A stretch of 19,614 nt of DNA from Actinomycetes bacterium (GTDB taxonomy: Bacteria; Actinomycetota; Thermoleophilia; Solirubrobacterales; 70-9), in the NCBI GenBank assembly GCA_023434465.1, contig JAEYSQ010000174.1, positions 1 through 19,614 of the forward strand, in the 5' to 3' direction. The position numbers and the translations under genes were made by a program. Within the stretch, counting starts at the first letter, position 1, and every line of letters begins with the position of its first letter. The notes beneath the pieces are model-generated. The model saw only the letters and a program-made list of their open reading frames with translations. It searched no databases and was not told where the DNA came from. Of this stretch, positions 1-6,286 are shown piece after piece.

Positions 1-90
1 GTCTACGAGCTCGGCCAGACCGAAGCCGATCACGCGATCCCGGTTGCGGACGGCTTCCCGCCCGGACCGCTGGATCAGCGACCGGAATAA
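1..90 (+). CDS. C-terminal end of an unidentified protein (partial)
   Basis: The first frame is open from base 1 to a TAA at 88-90 and encodes 29 residues ending GPLDQRPE. The gene begins outside the window. The fragment has no recognisable motif, and its acidic/proline-rich character is typical of a disordered tail. It lies 12 bases before the Nudix start on the same strand, so the two could be co-transcribed. No function can be assigned. It is called as coding because the frame is open, codon choice is GC-rich, and it stops just before the next gene. Confidence 0.5.
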   Translation, partial: VYELGQTEADHAIPVADGFPPGPLDQRPE

Positions 91-102
91 CCTTCCGGCC
101 GA

Positions 103-579
103 ATGGGCAAGCAGAAGAAAGCCGGCCGGCTCAGCGCCGGGCTGATCCTCTACCGCAGCGGCCCCGATGGTCTCGAAGTTCTGATCGCCCACATGGGCGG
201 GCCGCTTTGGGCCAAGAAGGAACGAGGCTGGTCGATCCCCAAAGGCGAGATCGACCCCGGTGAGGAACCGCTTGAAACAGCCCGCCGCGAGTTCCTCGAA
301 GAGGTCGGTATCGAGCCCCCGTCCGGAGCCCCAATCCACCTTGGCGAGATCACCCAGAAGTCGGGAAAGAAGGTGCTCGCCTGGGCGATCGAGGGCGATC
401 TCGACCCCAATGATCAGGTCAGCGTCACCTGCCTGATCCAGTGGCCGCCCCGTTCCGGCCAGACGATCGAAATCCCGGAGGTCGACCGGGTCGAGTGGGT
501 CTCCCCGGACACCGCGAAGAACCTGGTCATCGAAGGTCAGATCCCCCTCTTCGACCGCCTCGAAAAGCTGGTTGGCTAG
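103..579 (+). CDS. Nudix hydrolase (COG4119-like predicted NTP pyrophosphohydrolase)
   Basis: A 158-residue cytosolic Nudix protein. The Nudix box G-x5-E-x7-R-E-x2-E-E-x-G-I is complete at residues 48-70 (GEIDPGEEP...ARREFLEEVGI), so the metal-binding glutamates are intact and the enzyme should hydrolyse a nucleoside diphosphate linked to another group. The N-terminal SAGLILYR strand, the GWSIPKGEI approach to the box, and the later WPPRSG...EIPEVDRVEW segment (about 114-132) resemble the COG4119 subgroup, whose substrate is not settled. Length is normal for a single-domain member. The start is ATG at 103, without a clear Shine-Dalgarno. The stop overlaps the stop of the convergent sugar dehydrogenase gene in a CTAG palindrome. 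Family call is firm; substrate unknown. Confidence 0.92.
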   Translation: MGKQKKAGRLSAGLILYRSGPDGLEVLIAHMGGPLWAKKERGWSIPKGEIDPGEEPLETARREFLEEVGIEPPSGAPIHLGEITQKSGKKVLAWAIEGDLDPNDQVSVTCLIQWPPRSGQTIEIPEVDRVEWVSPDTAKNLVIEGQIPLFDRLEKLVG

Positions 580-2144
580 CGTCGCTTCGGGCGGACCAGT
601 CGGATTCTGCTCTGACCCGAACCTCCGGAGCTGTCCTCGCCGACCATCGTGACGGTGACTGGCGCGGTGACCCGGCTGCCGTTGCGAATCGCCTTCTTGA
701 TTCTGGGAACCCGCCGGGCAGGTACAGCGAAGACCAGCTTCCTTCTGGTATTCGGACTCAGTGAACGGGTGACCGGCTTCAGCCGGATGAAGGCCGGCTT
801 CTTGCGGTATCTGTTGCGCGAGATCTTGATCTTCCCGGTCGCAGTAGCCGTACATGGGATCGAGCATCTGGCAGCCACCCGCATCCTTTTGCCGATCACC
901 GCCCGTCGGGGAATGAAGGAGGTGTAGGTGACCTCCGGCAACGGGGGCGGTGGCTCGACCGGATGCGGGCAGGCCACGGTGCCGGTCTCGTCGGCGACTA
1001 CCCGGAACAGTCCATCGGTCTGAAGCAGGTAGGAACAGCCACTCGAGTCGGTTCCGAAGGCGACCGGGTTGCCGTGGCCAGTCAGTCCAGTCGCTTGGAA
1101 ATCTCCGCCTGAGGTGTCGAGGTTGAGCGAGTTGATCTTGCCGCCGCAGTAGTCCGCGTAGATGTATCGACCGGTCAGTCCTGCCAGCGATGGATCCTCG
1201 ACCACGTCTCCGCCAACCACGGCGCAACCGCCCCCGTAGCCGTCGGACCCGGTGTGGTTGTAAGCGAACACCGGGTCGGTCAGCGAACCCTGCGGCGGCG
1301 AGCAGAACCCTTCGCAATCCGGCCAGCCGAGATTCCTGCCTTTGAGGTCCCCGGCATCGATCTCCTCCCAGGTTCCTTCACCGACATCCCCGATTGTCAA
1401 CCGGCCGTCCGGCGTGAAGGCGCCGCGGTACGGGTTGCGGAACCCGTAGGACCAGATCTCACCGCGAGCGCTCGGGGTTGAAACGAAGGGGTTGTCCGTT
1501 GGGATCGTGTAGGCGGCGGTACCAGCCGGATCCGCCGGATCGATCCTCATCACCTTGCCAAACAGATTGTCGAGTTTTTTCGCGTTCTCCCGGTTGGCGT
1601 TGTCGCCGATCGAGAAGTAGAGATAACCGTCGGGACCGAATTCCATCCAGCCACCGTTGTGGTTGCGGGCCGAATGCGGGGTACGGATCACCAGCCGTGA
1701 ATAGTCCGGATCCGCCAAGTTCGGGTTGCCGGCCGAGCGGCGGTATTCGACGATCCTGATTTCGCCCCGGGAAGCGGCGAGGTTGAGGGCGTCCCCCTGC
1801 TTCGCGATCCAGAAAGCGTAGAAGAGTCCCGTTTCGGCGTAGTCGGGCGGAAAGGCGATCGACATAAGACCGCGTTCACCGTCCACGTCGACGTTGTCGA
1901 TCGTCAAGAAGGGGGCGGCCACCGGCTGGCCTCCGTCGAGAATCCGGATCGAGGCGCGATCGGTGCCCGGGTTGCCGCGTTCGGCGAGGAAGATCCTCCC
2001 GTCGTTCGGTGGCGAGTCCATGTAACTCAGGTTGGACTGCAGAAACCCGTCCGGTGTCACCTTGACCAGTTCGGCTCCGCTCGCGCTTGCGGTCAGGCCC
2101 AGCCAGCACATAAGCACAGCCCCTGCCGCCGTGATCCACTTCAT
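576..2144 (-). CDS. Secreted PQQ-dependent sugar dehydrogenase family protein with basic C-terminal beta module
   Basis: A 522-residue exported protein. Residues 1-24 form a signal peptide (MKWITAAGAVLMCWLGLTAS, then ASGA). Residues about 27-385 are a glucose/sorbosone dehydrogenase-type six-bladed propeller: FLAERGNPG (52-60), GERGLMSIAFPPDY (89-102), the NHNGG motif at 161-165 with the conserved histidine, GEIWSYGFRNPYR (228-240) and IGDVGEGTWEEI (251-262). Family members oxidise aldoses with pyrroloquinoline quinone outside the membrane. After a proline linker (398-403), residues 405-522 are an arginine/lysine-rich beta module not present in the classical enzyme; it recurs in neighbouring secreted proteins. 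The ATG start lies 9 bases after the patatin stop, so the two genes form an operon. The sugar substrate and acceptor cannot be told from sequence. Whether the host makes PQQ is not visible here. Confidence 0.88.
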   Translation of the reverse strand: MKWITAAGAVLMCWLGLTASASGAELVKVTPDGFLQSNLSYMDSPPNDGRIFLAERGNPGTDRASIRILDGGQPVAAPFLTIDNVDVDGERGLMSIAFPPDYAETGLFYAFWIAKQGDALNLAASRGEIRIVEYRRSAGNPNLADPDYSRLVIRTPHSARNHNGGWMEFGPDGYLYFSIGDNANRENAKKLDNLFGKVMRIDPADPAGTAAYTIPTDNPFVSTPSARGEIWSYGFRNPYRGAFTPDGRLTIGDVGEGTWEEIDAGDLKGRNLGWPDCEGFCSPPQGSLTDPVFAYNHTGSDGYGGGCAVVGGDVVEDPSLAGLTGRYIYADYCGGKINSLNLDTSGGDFQATGLTGHGNPVAFGTDSSGCSYLLQTDGLFRVVADETGTVACPHPVEPPPPLPEVTYTSFIPRRAVIGKRMRVAARCSIPCTATATGKIKISRNRYRKKPAFIRLKPVTRSLSPNTRRKLVFAVPARRVPRIKKAIRNGSRVTAPVTVTMVGEDSSGGSGQSRIRLVRPKRR

Positions 2145-2153
2145 GTCCTGAAC

Positions 2154-3131
2154 CTACCCGGTCGGACCGCCGCTTACCCGGTCGTTCTTCGAAGTTTCCC
2201 CAGCCGACCCGGCGGCGAACGCTTCCAGCACGGCCCGGTGGCCGGAGTCGAGACCGGCCCGGACCACTTCCATGTTCGACTCGAGACGGGAAGGAACGGG
2301 TGAGTCGGGATCGGGTCGAATCTGAAGGATGCATGGAGTCAGCCCCGTCTCGGTGGCATGCCGGGCGAGGAAGGCCTCGTCCGCGCCTTCGCGTTGACCG
2401 CGGGTCAGGTAACCGGTGCTGACCGCGGGGCTGATCCGACCCAGCATCCGGGTCGTCAATCGGCCGCCCAGCCCGGAGGGGTCGGTGGCGACGTCGCCTT
2501 CCTTGCGTGAGCGCAGCACCAGCAGGTGGGTCGCTCCGTCGTCGATCGCCGCCTGGAAGGGGATCGCGGCGCTGAGGCCGGCGTCCAGATAGCGGCGGTC
2601 CCCCATCTCGACTGGCGGCCCGCCGATCATCGGCAGGGTCGAGGTGGCCCGCAGGGCCAGGATCAAGGACTCCCGATCGGTGATCTGGCGGTAAAGGTCG
2701 ACCGCGAGCCCGGTTTCGATGTCGGTGGCGAGCGGATGGAATTCGGTGTCGGCATCGAGCGCCGCCTGGAACAGCCCGGGCGAGACCCGTTCGTAGTGCT
2801 GCTCGATCACCGTTTGCATGTCGACGATCGGTCGCGGACCGAAGATCCGCCGCTTGTTCATCACGACCTTGCCGAGCGCGGTGTCGGTCCAGGTCGGAAC
2901 GCCGTCCTCGGCCCGCCCGCTGAGCAGCCACATTCCGTTGAGCGCCCCGGCCGAAGAACCGTAAACCGCGTCGAAGCGGTCGGCCAGTCCAAGTTCGTGG
3001 AGGGCCAGGCCCATCCCGCCGGAGACCGCGCCACGCATTCCACCCCCTTCGATCACCAGTGCAACCCTGTCCTCCGGGGCGGGTTTCCTGATCGCCCGCA
3101 GCACGGGATGCGTTTCAGTGGTGCCTGCCAC
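2154..3131 (-). CDS. Patatin-like phospholipase / acyl hydrolase
   Basis: A 325-residue patatin-domain protein. The oxyanion-hole loop GGGMRG is at 29-34. The nucleophile elbow G-S-S-A-G at 58-62 places the catalytic serine at residue 60. The dyad aspartate is most likely D183 in YLDAGLSAAIPF, where the usual DGG/DGA is DAG. The domain covers about residues 22-215, and the rest resembles the C-terminal extension of YjjU/RssA-like bacterial patatins. There is no signal peptide, so it should act in the cytosol or at the inner membrane face on acyl lipids. The start is GTG at 3131; an in-frame stop lies four codons upstream, so no longer start exists. TAAAAG lies 12 bases before the GTG and could be a weak -10 box. 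It is first in a unit with the downstream sugar dehydrogenase. Substrate is unknown. Confidence 0.9.
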   Translation of the reverse strand: MAGTTETHPVLRAIRKPAPEDRVALVIEGGGMRGAVSGGMGLALHELGLADRFDAVYGSSAGALNGMWLLSGRAEDGVPTWTDTALGKVVMNKRRIFGPRPIVDMQTVIEQHYERVSPGLFQAALDADTEFHPLATDIETGLAVDLYRQITDRESLILALRATSTLPMIGGPPVEMGDRRYLDAGLSAAIPFQAAIDDGATHLLVLRSRKEGDVATDPSGLGGRLTTRMLGRISPAVSTGYLTRGQREGADEAFLARHATETGLTPCILQIRPDPDSPVPSRLESNMEVVRAGLDSGHRAVLEAFAAGSAGETSKNDRVSGGPTG

Positions 3132-3156
3132 AGCCGACTTTTACCGCATCCCGGGC

Positions 3157-3162
3157 TAGGAT
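3157..3162 (+). promoter_or_regulatory. Candidate -10 box TAGGAT before the secreted propeller gene
   Basis: TAGGAT fits the actinobacterial TANNNT -10 pattern. The expected transcript start is near 3168-3169, just before a strong GGAGG and the TTG start at 3186. No convincing -35 was found. The same hexamer or a close variant precedes several other genes here. Confidence 0.4.
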
Positions 3163-3185
3163 GGACCGTGTCCGAGGGAGGAGTA

Positions 3186-4490
3186 TTGATTCCACACCAT
3201 CTCCGAGTCTTGCCCGCAGCTTTCGCGACCGCGCTACTGGCCGTGACCGTTTGTCTGTTCTGGCCGGCTGGTCCAGCCGTCGCCGACCTCAAGGAAACAG
3301 CCAGCTGGGGCGGGCCGGTTGCGGCCGACGAACCGGAACCGGGCAGGTTCGGTGCGATCGGTGACCTGGCGATCGGGCCTGGCGGAATCGTGGGCGCCTT
3401 CGACCCCGACCTTGGACGGGTTCAGCTCTTCGAGCCCGACGGCGGGTTCAAGCAAGTCATCGACTTTGATGGTGACCAGGACCCCGTCAGCCTCGACCTC
3501 CGGGATGACGGCAGCGTCGAAGTATTCGACCGGGCGAATGAGAAGCTCTACCGATTTGATGCCGACGGCGAGGCGATCGAAACGATCGAGTTCACCCCCT
3601 CCCCCTTCGAAGGGCAGGTCAGGGATTTTTCCCAGGACCGTTCCGGCGGTTACATCGCCGCGTTCGGAGATGACCTGCGGGTTGCCCGGTTCGATGCTGG
3701 CGGCACCGGGATCGTCAACTGGCCTACTGGAAGGGTTGTCGGCGGAATGCCCTGGGGCGGTGCGGTAGTCGAGATCGACGAGCACGATGTCGATGACCGG
3801 GTATATCTGGCCTCCGGAGGACTGCTCGGAATGTTCTCCCGCTCGGGTGAGCCATGGGCGAACTGGTCGCTGGTCACCGAGGTTTGCGAGATGACCGGCC
3901 CCGGTCTTATCGATCTCGCGCTCGACGGCAAGGGCAACATCTATCTGCTGGCCTCGCTTTCGGCGGCCGAAAACCGCGTCATGCTCTTCAAACTTGACGA
4001 AACCATGAACGAGGTCTGGCGGGAGGCGGTCGATCCGGGTTTCAGCAAGCTGGGAGTGGGACCGGATGATGCGATCTACCTTGCCGGCGGGGTGGAGATC
4101 AAACGGTTTGCGAGAACGGAGCCGGCGGTACCGGTGGACCGGAAGTGCGAGAAGCCGCCCCCGCCAGAGACGAAGAAGTTTGAGCTGCTCGGCCTGAAGT
4201 ACGGGCCCGACCGCGCTTGGGCGAGGGTGAGGATGCACCTGCCGGAGGGAGGCCGGATCACGCTGTCCGGTCCGAAAGTCCGACGCAAATCCCGGACCGT
4301 GACCAGCGCCGGGAATCACGCGGTGACCGTGAAGGCGAAACCGAAGTTCCTCAAGCCGGCCCGGCCAAGAAAGCGCTTGAAGTTCGCCGTCCAGGTCACT
4401 TACACAGGCAGCGAAGGTACGACCCGCAAGCACGTGAAGGTCCTCCTGAGGGGAAAGCTCCGCAAGAAGAAGCCTCCCCCCAGGAGGTGA
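3186..4490 (+). CDS. Secreted beta-propeller-like protein with basic C-terminal beta module
   Basis: A 434-residue exported protein of unknown function. Residues 1-33 are a signal peptide (hydrophobic LPAAFATALLAVTVCLFW). Residues about 55-310 contain repeated short units of the type FDPDLGRVQLFEPDGGF, FDRANEKLYRFDADGEAI and LALDGKGNIYLLA, which resemble NHL/SMP-30-type propeller blades. Residues 331-434 are a basic beta module ending in KLRKKKPPPRR. The start chosen is TTG at 3186 because GGAGG lies at 3177-3181 and a good signal peptide follows. A GTG at 3168 in the same frame would add six residues and lies 11 bases after a TAGGAT box, so a leaderless start there is the alternative. No catalytic motif is visible; binding or scaffolding at the cell surface is only an inference. 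It is divergent from the patatin gene across about 54 bases. Confidence 0.82.
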   Translation: MIPHHLRVLPAAFATALLAVTVCLFWPAGPAVADLKETASWGGPVAADEPEPGRFGAIGDLAIGPGGIVGAFDPDLGRVQLFEPDGGFKQVIDFDGDQDPVSLDLRDDGSVEVFDRANEKLYRFDADGEAIETIEFTPSPFEGQVRDFSQDRSGGYIAAFGDDLRVARFDAGGTGIVNWPTGRVVGGMPWGGAVVEIDEHDVDDRVYLASGGLLGMFSRSGEPWANWSLVTEVCEMTGPGLIDLALDGKGNIYLLASLSAAENRVMLFKLDETMNEVWREAVDPGFSKLGVGPDDAIYLAGGVEIKRFARTEPAVPVDRKCEKPPPPETKKFELLGLKYGPDRAWARVRMHLPEGGRITLSGPKVRRKSRTVTSAGNHAVTVKAKPKFLKPARPRKRLKFAVQVTYTGSEGTTRKHVKVLLRGKLRKKKPPPRR

Positions 4491-4499
4491 CCGGGCCGG

Positions 4500-5228
4500 T
4501 CAGACCTGGCCCTGGGAATCGCCCTCGAGGATCGGTGAGGGCCTGAAGCCCTTGAAGATCAGGTAGAGGGTAAGCGAGGCTTCCCAGAGGATCTCGGGGA
4601 TTGCCATCACGGCCTTGATCATCGAACCGTGGTCGATCACGCCAAGGACGACTAGCACCCCGGAGAGGAAGAGCAGCGGTCCGCCGACCAGGCCGAGCAT
4701 GGCCATGCCACGAGGCACCAGTCCGGACTTGAACATCAGGTAGCCGAGTAGCAGGCCGTTGCCGATTCCGACCACGAGGCCCGGTCCGATCCGGAAGGTC
4801 CAGTCGTGGATCGCAATCAGGGAGTCACCGATCGCCGAAAGGGTCGCCGGGTCGGCCGGTGCGTCCTGGCGCAGGGTGACCATCGCCATGAGGGAGATCA
4901 CTCCCAGCGCGATGAAAACGGATTCCATGATCCGGGCAGAGACCCAGCCCAGGGCCGCGATCTCGCTCTGTCGGCGAAGCACCGGGTAGAGCACCAGTGC
5001 GGTTCCGATGTTGGCGGCGATCAGGAGCAGTTCAAGAACTGCGCCGACAGTGACGTTCGACTCGGCTCCGTTGCCGAGGATGAAGTCGGCGTTGCCGAGG
5101 ATCGGGTCGTAGAGGAGAGCGGCCGGGATCGAGGTGACGAACGTGGCGAGGAAAAGCAGGCCCGCGATCAGGGAGATCCTGCGGTTCCTGCTCATGGCGC
5201 CGGTTGAGGCTGTGGTGACGCTTGTCAT
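4500..5228 (-). CDS. DUF4386 family membrane protein
   Basis: A 242-residue integral membrane protein with about six hydrophobic helices (roughly 18-40, 61-83, 100-118, 147-166, 174-197 and 203-226). The N-terminal RRISLIAGLLFLATFVTSIPAALLYDPIL stretch and the overall six-helix plan match DUF4386, whose function is unknown. The ATG at 5228 has AAGGAG about 10 bases upstream. A strong promoter can be read on this strand: TTGACA, a 16-base spacer and TATACA, with one operator filling the spacer and a second lying between the transcript start and the gene. The gene is divergent from a TetR regulator and therefore very probably repressed by it. A link to an exported or sensed small hydrophobic compound is possible, but nothing in the sequence names it. 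Confidence 0.85.
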   Translation of the reverse strand: MTSVTTASTGAMSRNRRISLIAGLLFLATFVTSIPAALLYDPILGNADFILGNGAESNVTVGAVLELLLIAANIGTALVLYPVLRRQSEIAALGWVSARIMESVFIALGVISLMAMVTLRQDAPADPATLSAIGDSLIAIHDWTFRIGPGLVVGIGNGLLLGYLMFKSGLVPRGMAMLGLVGGPLLFLSGVLVVLGVIDHGSMIKAVMAIPEILWEASLTLYLIFKGFRPSPILEGDSQGQV

Positions 5229-5256
5229 TTGGTCTGGCTCCTTGTGGCGGTTTGGA

Positions 5257-5269
5257 CTTACGGCGTAAG
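5257..5269. promoter_or_regulatory. TetR-type operator 1 (perfect palindrome)
   Basis: CTTACG-G-CGTAAG is a perfect 13-base inverted repeat, extended by A/T to 15 bases (5256-5270). It lies between the predicted DUF4386 transcript start and its start codon. Its centre (5263) is 32 bases from that of operator 2, about three helical turns, so two bound dimers would lie on the same DNA face. Confidence 0.85.
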
Positions 5270-5284
5270 TGAGTGTCGAAACTG

Positions 5285-5290
5285 TATACT
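5285..5290 (+). promoter_or_regulatory. Candidate -10 box TATACT for the TetR gene
   Basis: TATACT on the plus strand would start transcription near 5297, inside operator 2 and about 7 bases before the TTG at 5304. That implies a nearly leaderless, self-repressed transcript. No good -35 is visible at the expected distance. Confidence 0.45.
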
Positions 5291-5301
5291 TACGCCGTAA
5301 G
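5289..5301. promoter_or_regulatory. TetR-type operator 2 (perfect palindrome)
   Basis: CTTACG-C-CGTAAG repeats operator 1 with the complementary central base. It lies in the spacer of the DUF4386 promoter and over the predicted start of the TetR transcript, so a dimer bound here should repress both directions. Confidence 0.85.
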
Positions 5302-5303
5302 GT

Positions 5304-5963
5304 TTGTCAAGTCCACGAAAAAGAACACCTCTCAGCAGGGAGCGAGTGCTGACCACCGCGATTGCCCTGGCCGACGAGCGCGGTCCGGCCGACCTCTCGA
5401 TGCGCAAGCTCGCGAAGGAACTCGGCGTGGAGGCGATGTCGCTCTACAACCACGTCGAGAACAAGGACGATCTGCTCGACGGAATGATCGACATCGTCTT
5501 CGGCGAGATTGAGCCGCCGCTTGTGGGCGGCGAGTGGAAGACCGAGCTACGCAAGCGCGCGATCTCTACCCGATCCGCTCTCAACCGTCACCGCTGGGCG
5601 ATCGGTGCGATGGAAGGCCGGACCAATCACGGCCCGAACAGCCTCCGGGTTCACGACCGGGTGCTCGGCTGCCTCAGGAACGCGGGGTTCTCACCCGAGA
5701 TGACGGTCCACGCCTACTCGGTCCAGGACGCCTACATCTACGGCTTCGTCCTTCAGGACATCGACATGTCTCAGGAGACCGCAGAGGACTTCGCCACAGA
5801 AGCTCAGCGCCAGATGCGCGACTACGCGGAGCAGCTGGCCGATTACCCCCACATGGCGGAAGTAGTAGGCGGCTACGTTGCCGAGCGCGGCTACGACTAC
5901 GAAGCCGAGTTCCTCTTCGGTCTTGACCTCATCCTCGACCGCCTCGAAACCTTCCTGAACTGA
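5304..5963 (+). CDS. TetR/AcrR family transcriptional repressor
   Basis: A 219-residue TetR regulator. The N-terminal DNA-binding domain spans about residues 10-56: helix 1 LSRERVLTTAIALADERG, then the helix-turn-helix LSMRKLAKELGVEAMSLYNHV and the VENKDDLLDGM cap. Residues about 70-215 form the ligand-binding/dimer half, of the type often annotated as tetracycline-repressor-like C-terminal; the ligand is unknown. The start chosen is TTG at 5304, because a GTG at 5346 (with AGGGAG upstream) would remove most of helix 1, which the fold needs. The gene is divergent from the DUF4386 gene with two CTTACG-N-CGTAAG palindromes between them, so it most likely represses that gene and itself. Confidence 0.92.
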   Translation: MSSPRKRTPLSRERVLTTAIALADERGPADLSMRKLAKELGVEAMSLYNHVENKDDLLDGMIDIVFGEIEPPLVGGEWKTELRKRAISTRSALNRHRWAIGAMEGRTNHGPNSLRVHDRVLGCLRNAGFSPEMTVHAYSVQDAYIYGFVLQDIDMSQETAEDFATEAQRQMRDYAEQLADYPHMAEVVGGYVAERGYDYEAEFLFGLDLILDRLETFLN

Positions 5964-6073
5964 AAGCGAGTCCGGACCCGGACCAGCGACGGCGGCGCCC
6001 TGACTCTTCAGTTACGAGCGCAATTCAGCCAGCAGGGTCTGAGGTAGGACAATCCGCACGCCCCGATACTTGG

Positions 6074-6099
6074 CGACCGGAAGCAGATGCTTCCGGTCG
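6074..6099. terminator. Perfect 11-bp hairpin between convergent TetR and tRNA-Ala genes
   Basis: CGACCGGAAGC-AGAT-GCTTCCGGTCG is an 11-bp perfect stem with a 4-base loop. It starts 7 bases beyond the 3' end of the minus-strand tRNA and 110 bases after the TetR stop, the right place for a two-way terminator. Neither side has a U-rich tract, so classical intrinsic termination is not assured. Confidence 0.5.
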
Positions 6100-6105
6100 T
6101 AGTTG

Positions 6106-6178
6106 TGGAGCTAGCCGGAGTCGACCCGGCGACCTCTTGGGTGCGATCCAAGCGCTCTGCCAACTGAGCTATAGCCCC
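6106..6178 (-). tRNA. tRNA-Ala (anticodon CGC)
   Basis: The 73-base cloverleaf folds fully. The acceptor is GGGGCTA/TAGCTCC with the G3:U70 alanine identity pair and A73. The D arm is GCTC/GAGC, the anticodon stem CTTGG/CCAAG with loop ATCGCAC (CGC, reading GCG), and the T stem GCCGG/CCGGC. CCA is not encoded. The T loop reads GTCGACT, so position 54 is G instead of T, and loop positions 32/38 are A and C; both are unusual. A possible -10 (TATCCT on the minus strand, 6195-6190) precedes it. Confidence 0.93.
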
Positions 6179-6250
6179 GCGAGCGACAAAGGATACGGAG
6201 TCCCGGCGTGCAAAGTAGGGACCGTATGCCACATGTCCGCAGAAACCGCA

Positions 6251-6256
6251 TAGTCT
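6251..6256 (+). promoter_or_regulatory. Candidate -10 box TAGTCT before the acidic protein gene
   Basis: TAGTCT fits TANNNT and would start a transcript near 6263, giving a leader of about 24 bases before the ATG at 6287. The -35 region is poor. Weak evidence on its own; kept because TAGNNT boxes recur upstream of other genes here. Confidence 0.25.
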
Positions 6257-6286
6257 TTGTCACTACCGTCAGCTACTGAGAAACCA

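Larger units (their letters stand above)
5283..5310 (-). promoter_or_regulatory. Promoter of the DUF4386 gene (-35 TTGACA, -10 TATACA)
   Basis: Read on the minus strand, TTGACA (5310-5305) is a perfect -35. A 16-base spacer follows, then TATACA (5288-5283). Operator 2 fills almost all the spacer. The -35 also covers the TTG start codon of the divergent TetR gene, so the two genes share a very compact control region. Confidence 0.65.

Noticed and set aside
2526..3185. Upstream in-frame extension of the secreted propeller gene on the plus strand, antisense to the patatin gene
   Set aside because: It lies wholly over a clear patatin coding region, has a histidine/proline/arginine-rich shadow composition, and would bury the signal peptide in mid-protein. 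The start is placed at 3186.
3234..4433. 399-codon open frame on the minus strand
   Set aside because: Shadow of the secreted propeller gene; no motif and no start signal.
5970..5983. GTCCG-GACC-CGGAC hairpin just after the TetR stop
   Set aside because: Only five base pairs and no T-run; such stems arise often by chance at this GC content. The 11-bp stem at 6074-6099 is the better terminator candidate.
6008..6232. Short minus-strand open frame across the tRNA-Ala(CGC) gene
   Set aside because: Its central part (GAIAQLAERLDRTQEVAGSTPAS) is the well-known translation artefact of a tRNA gene; no protein is called.
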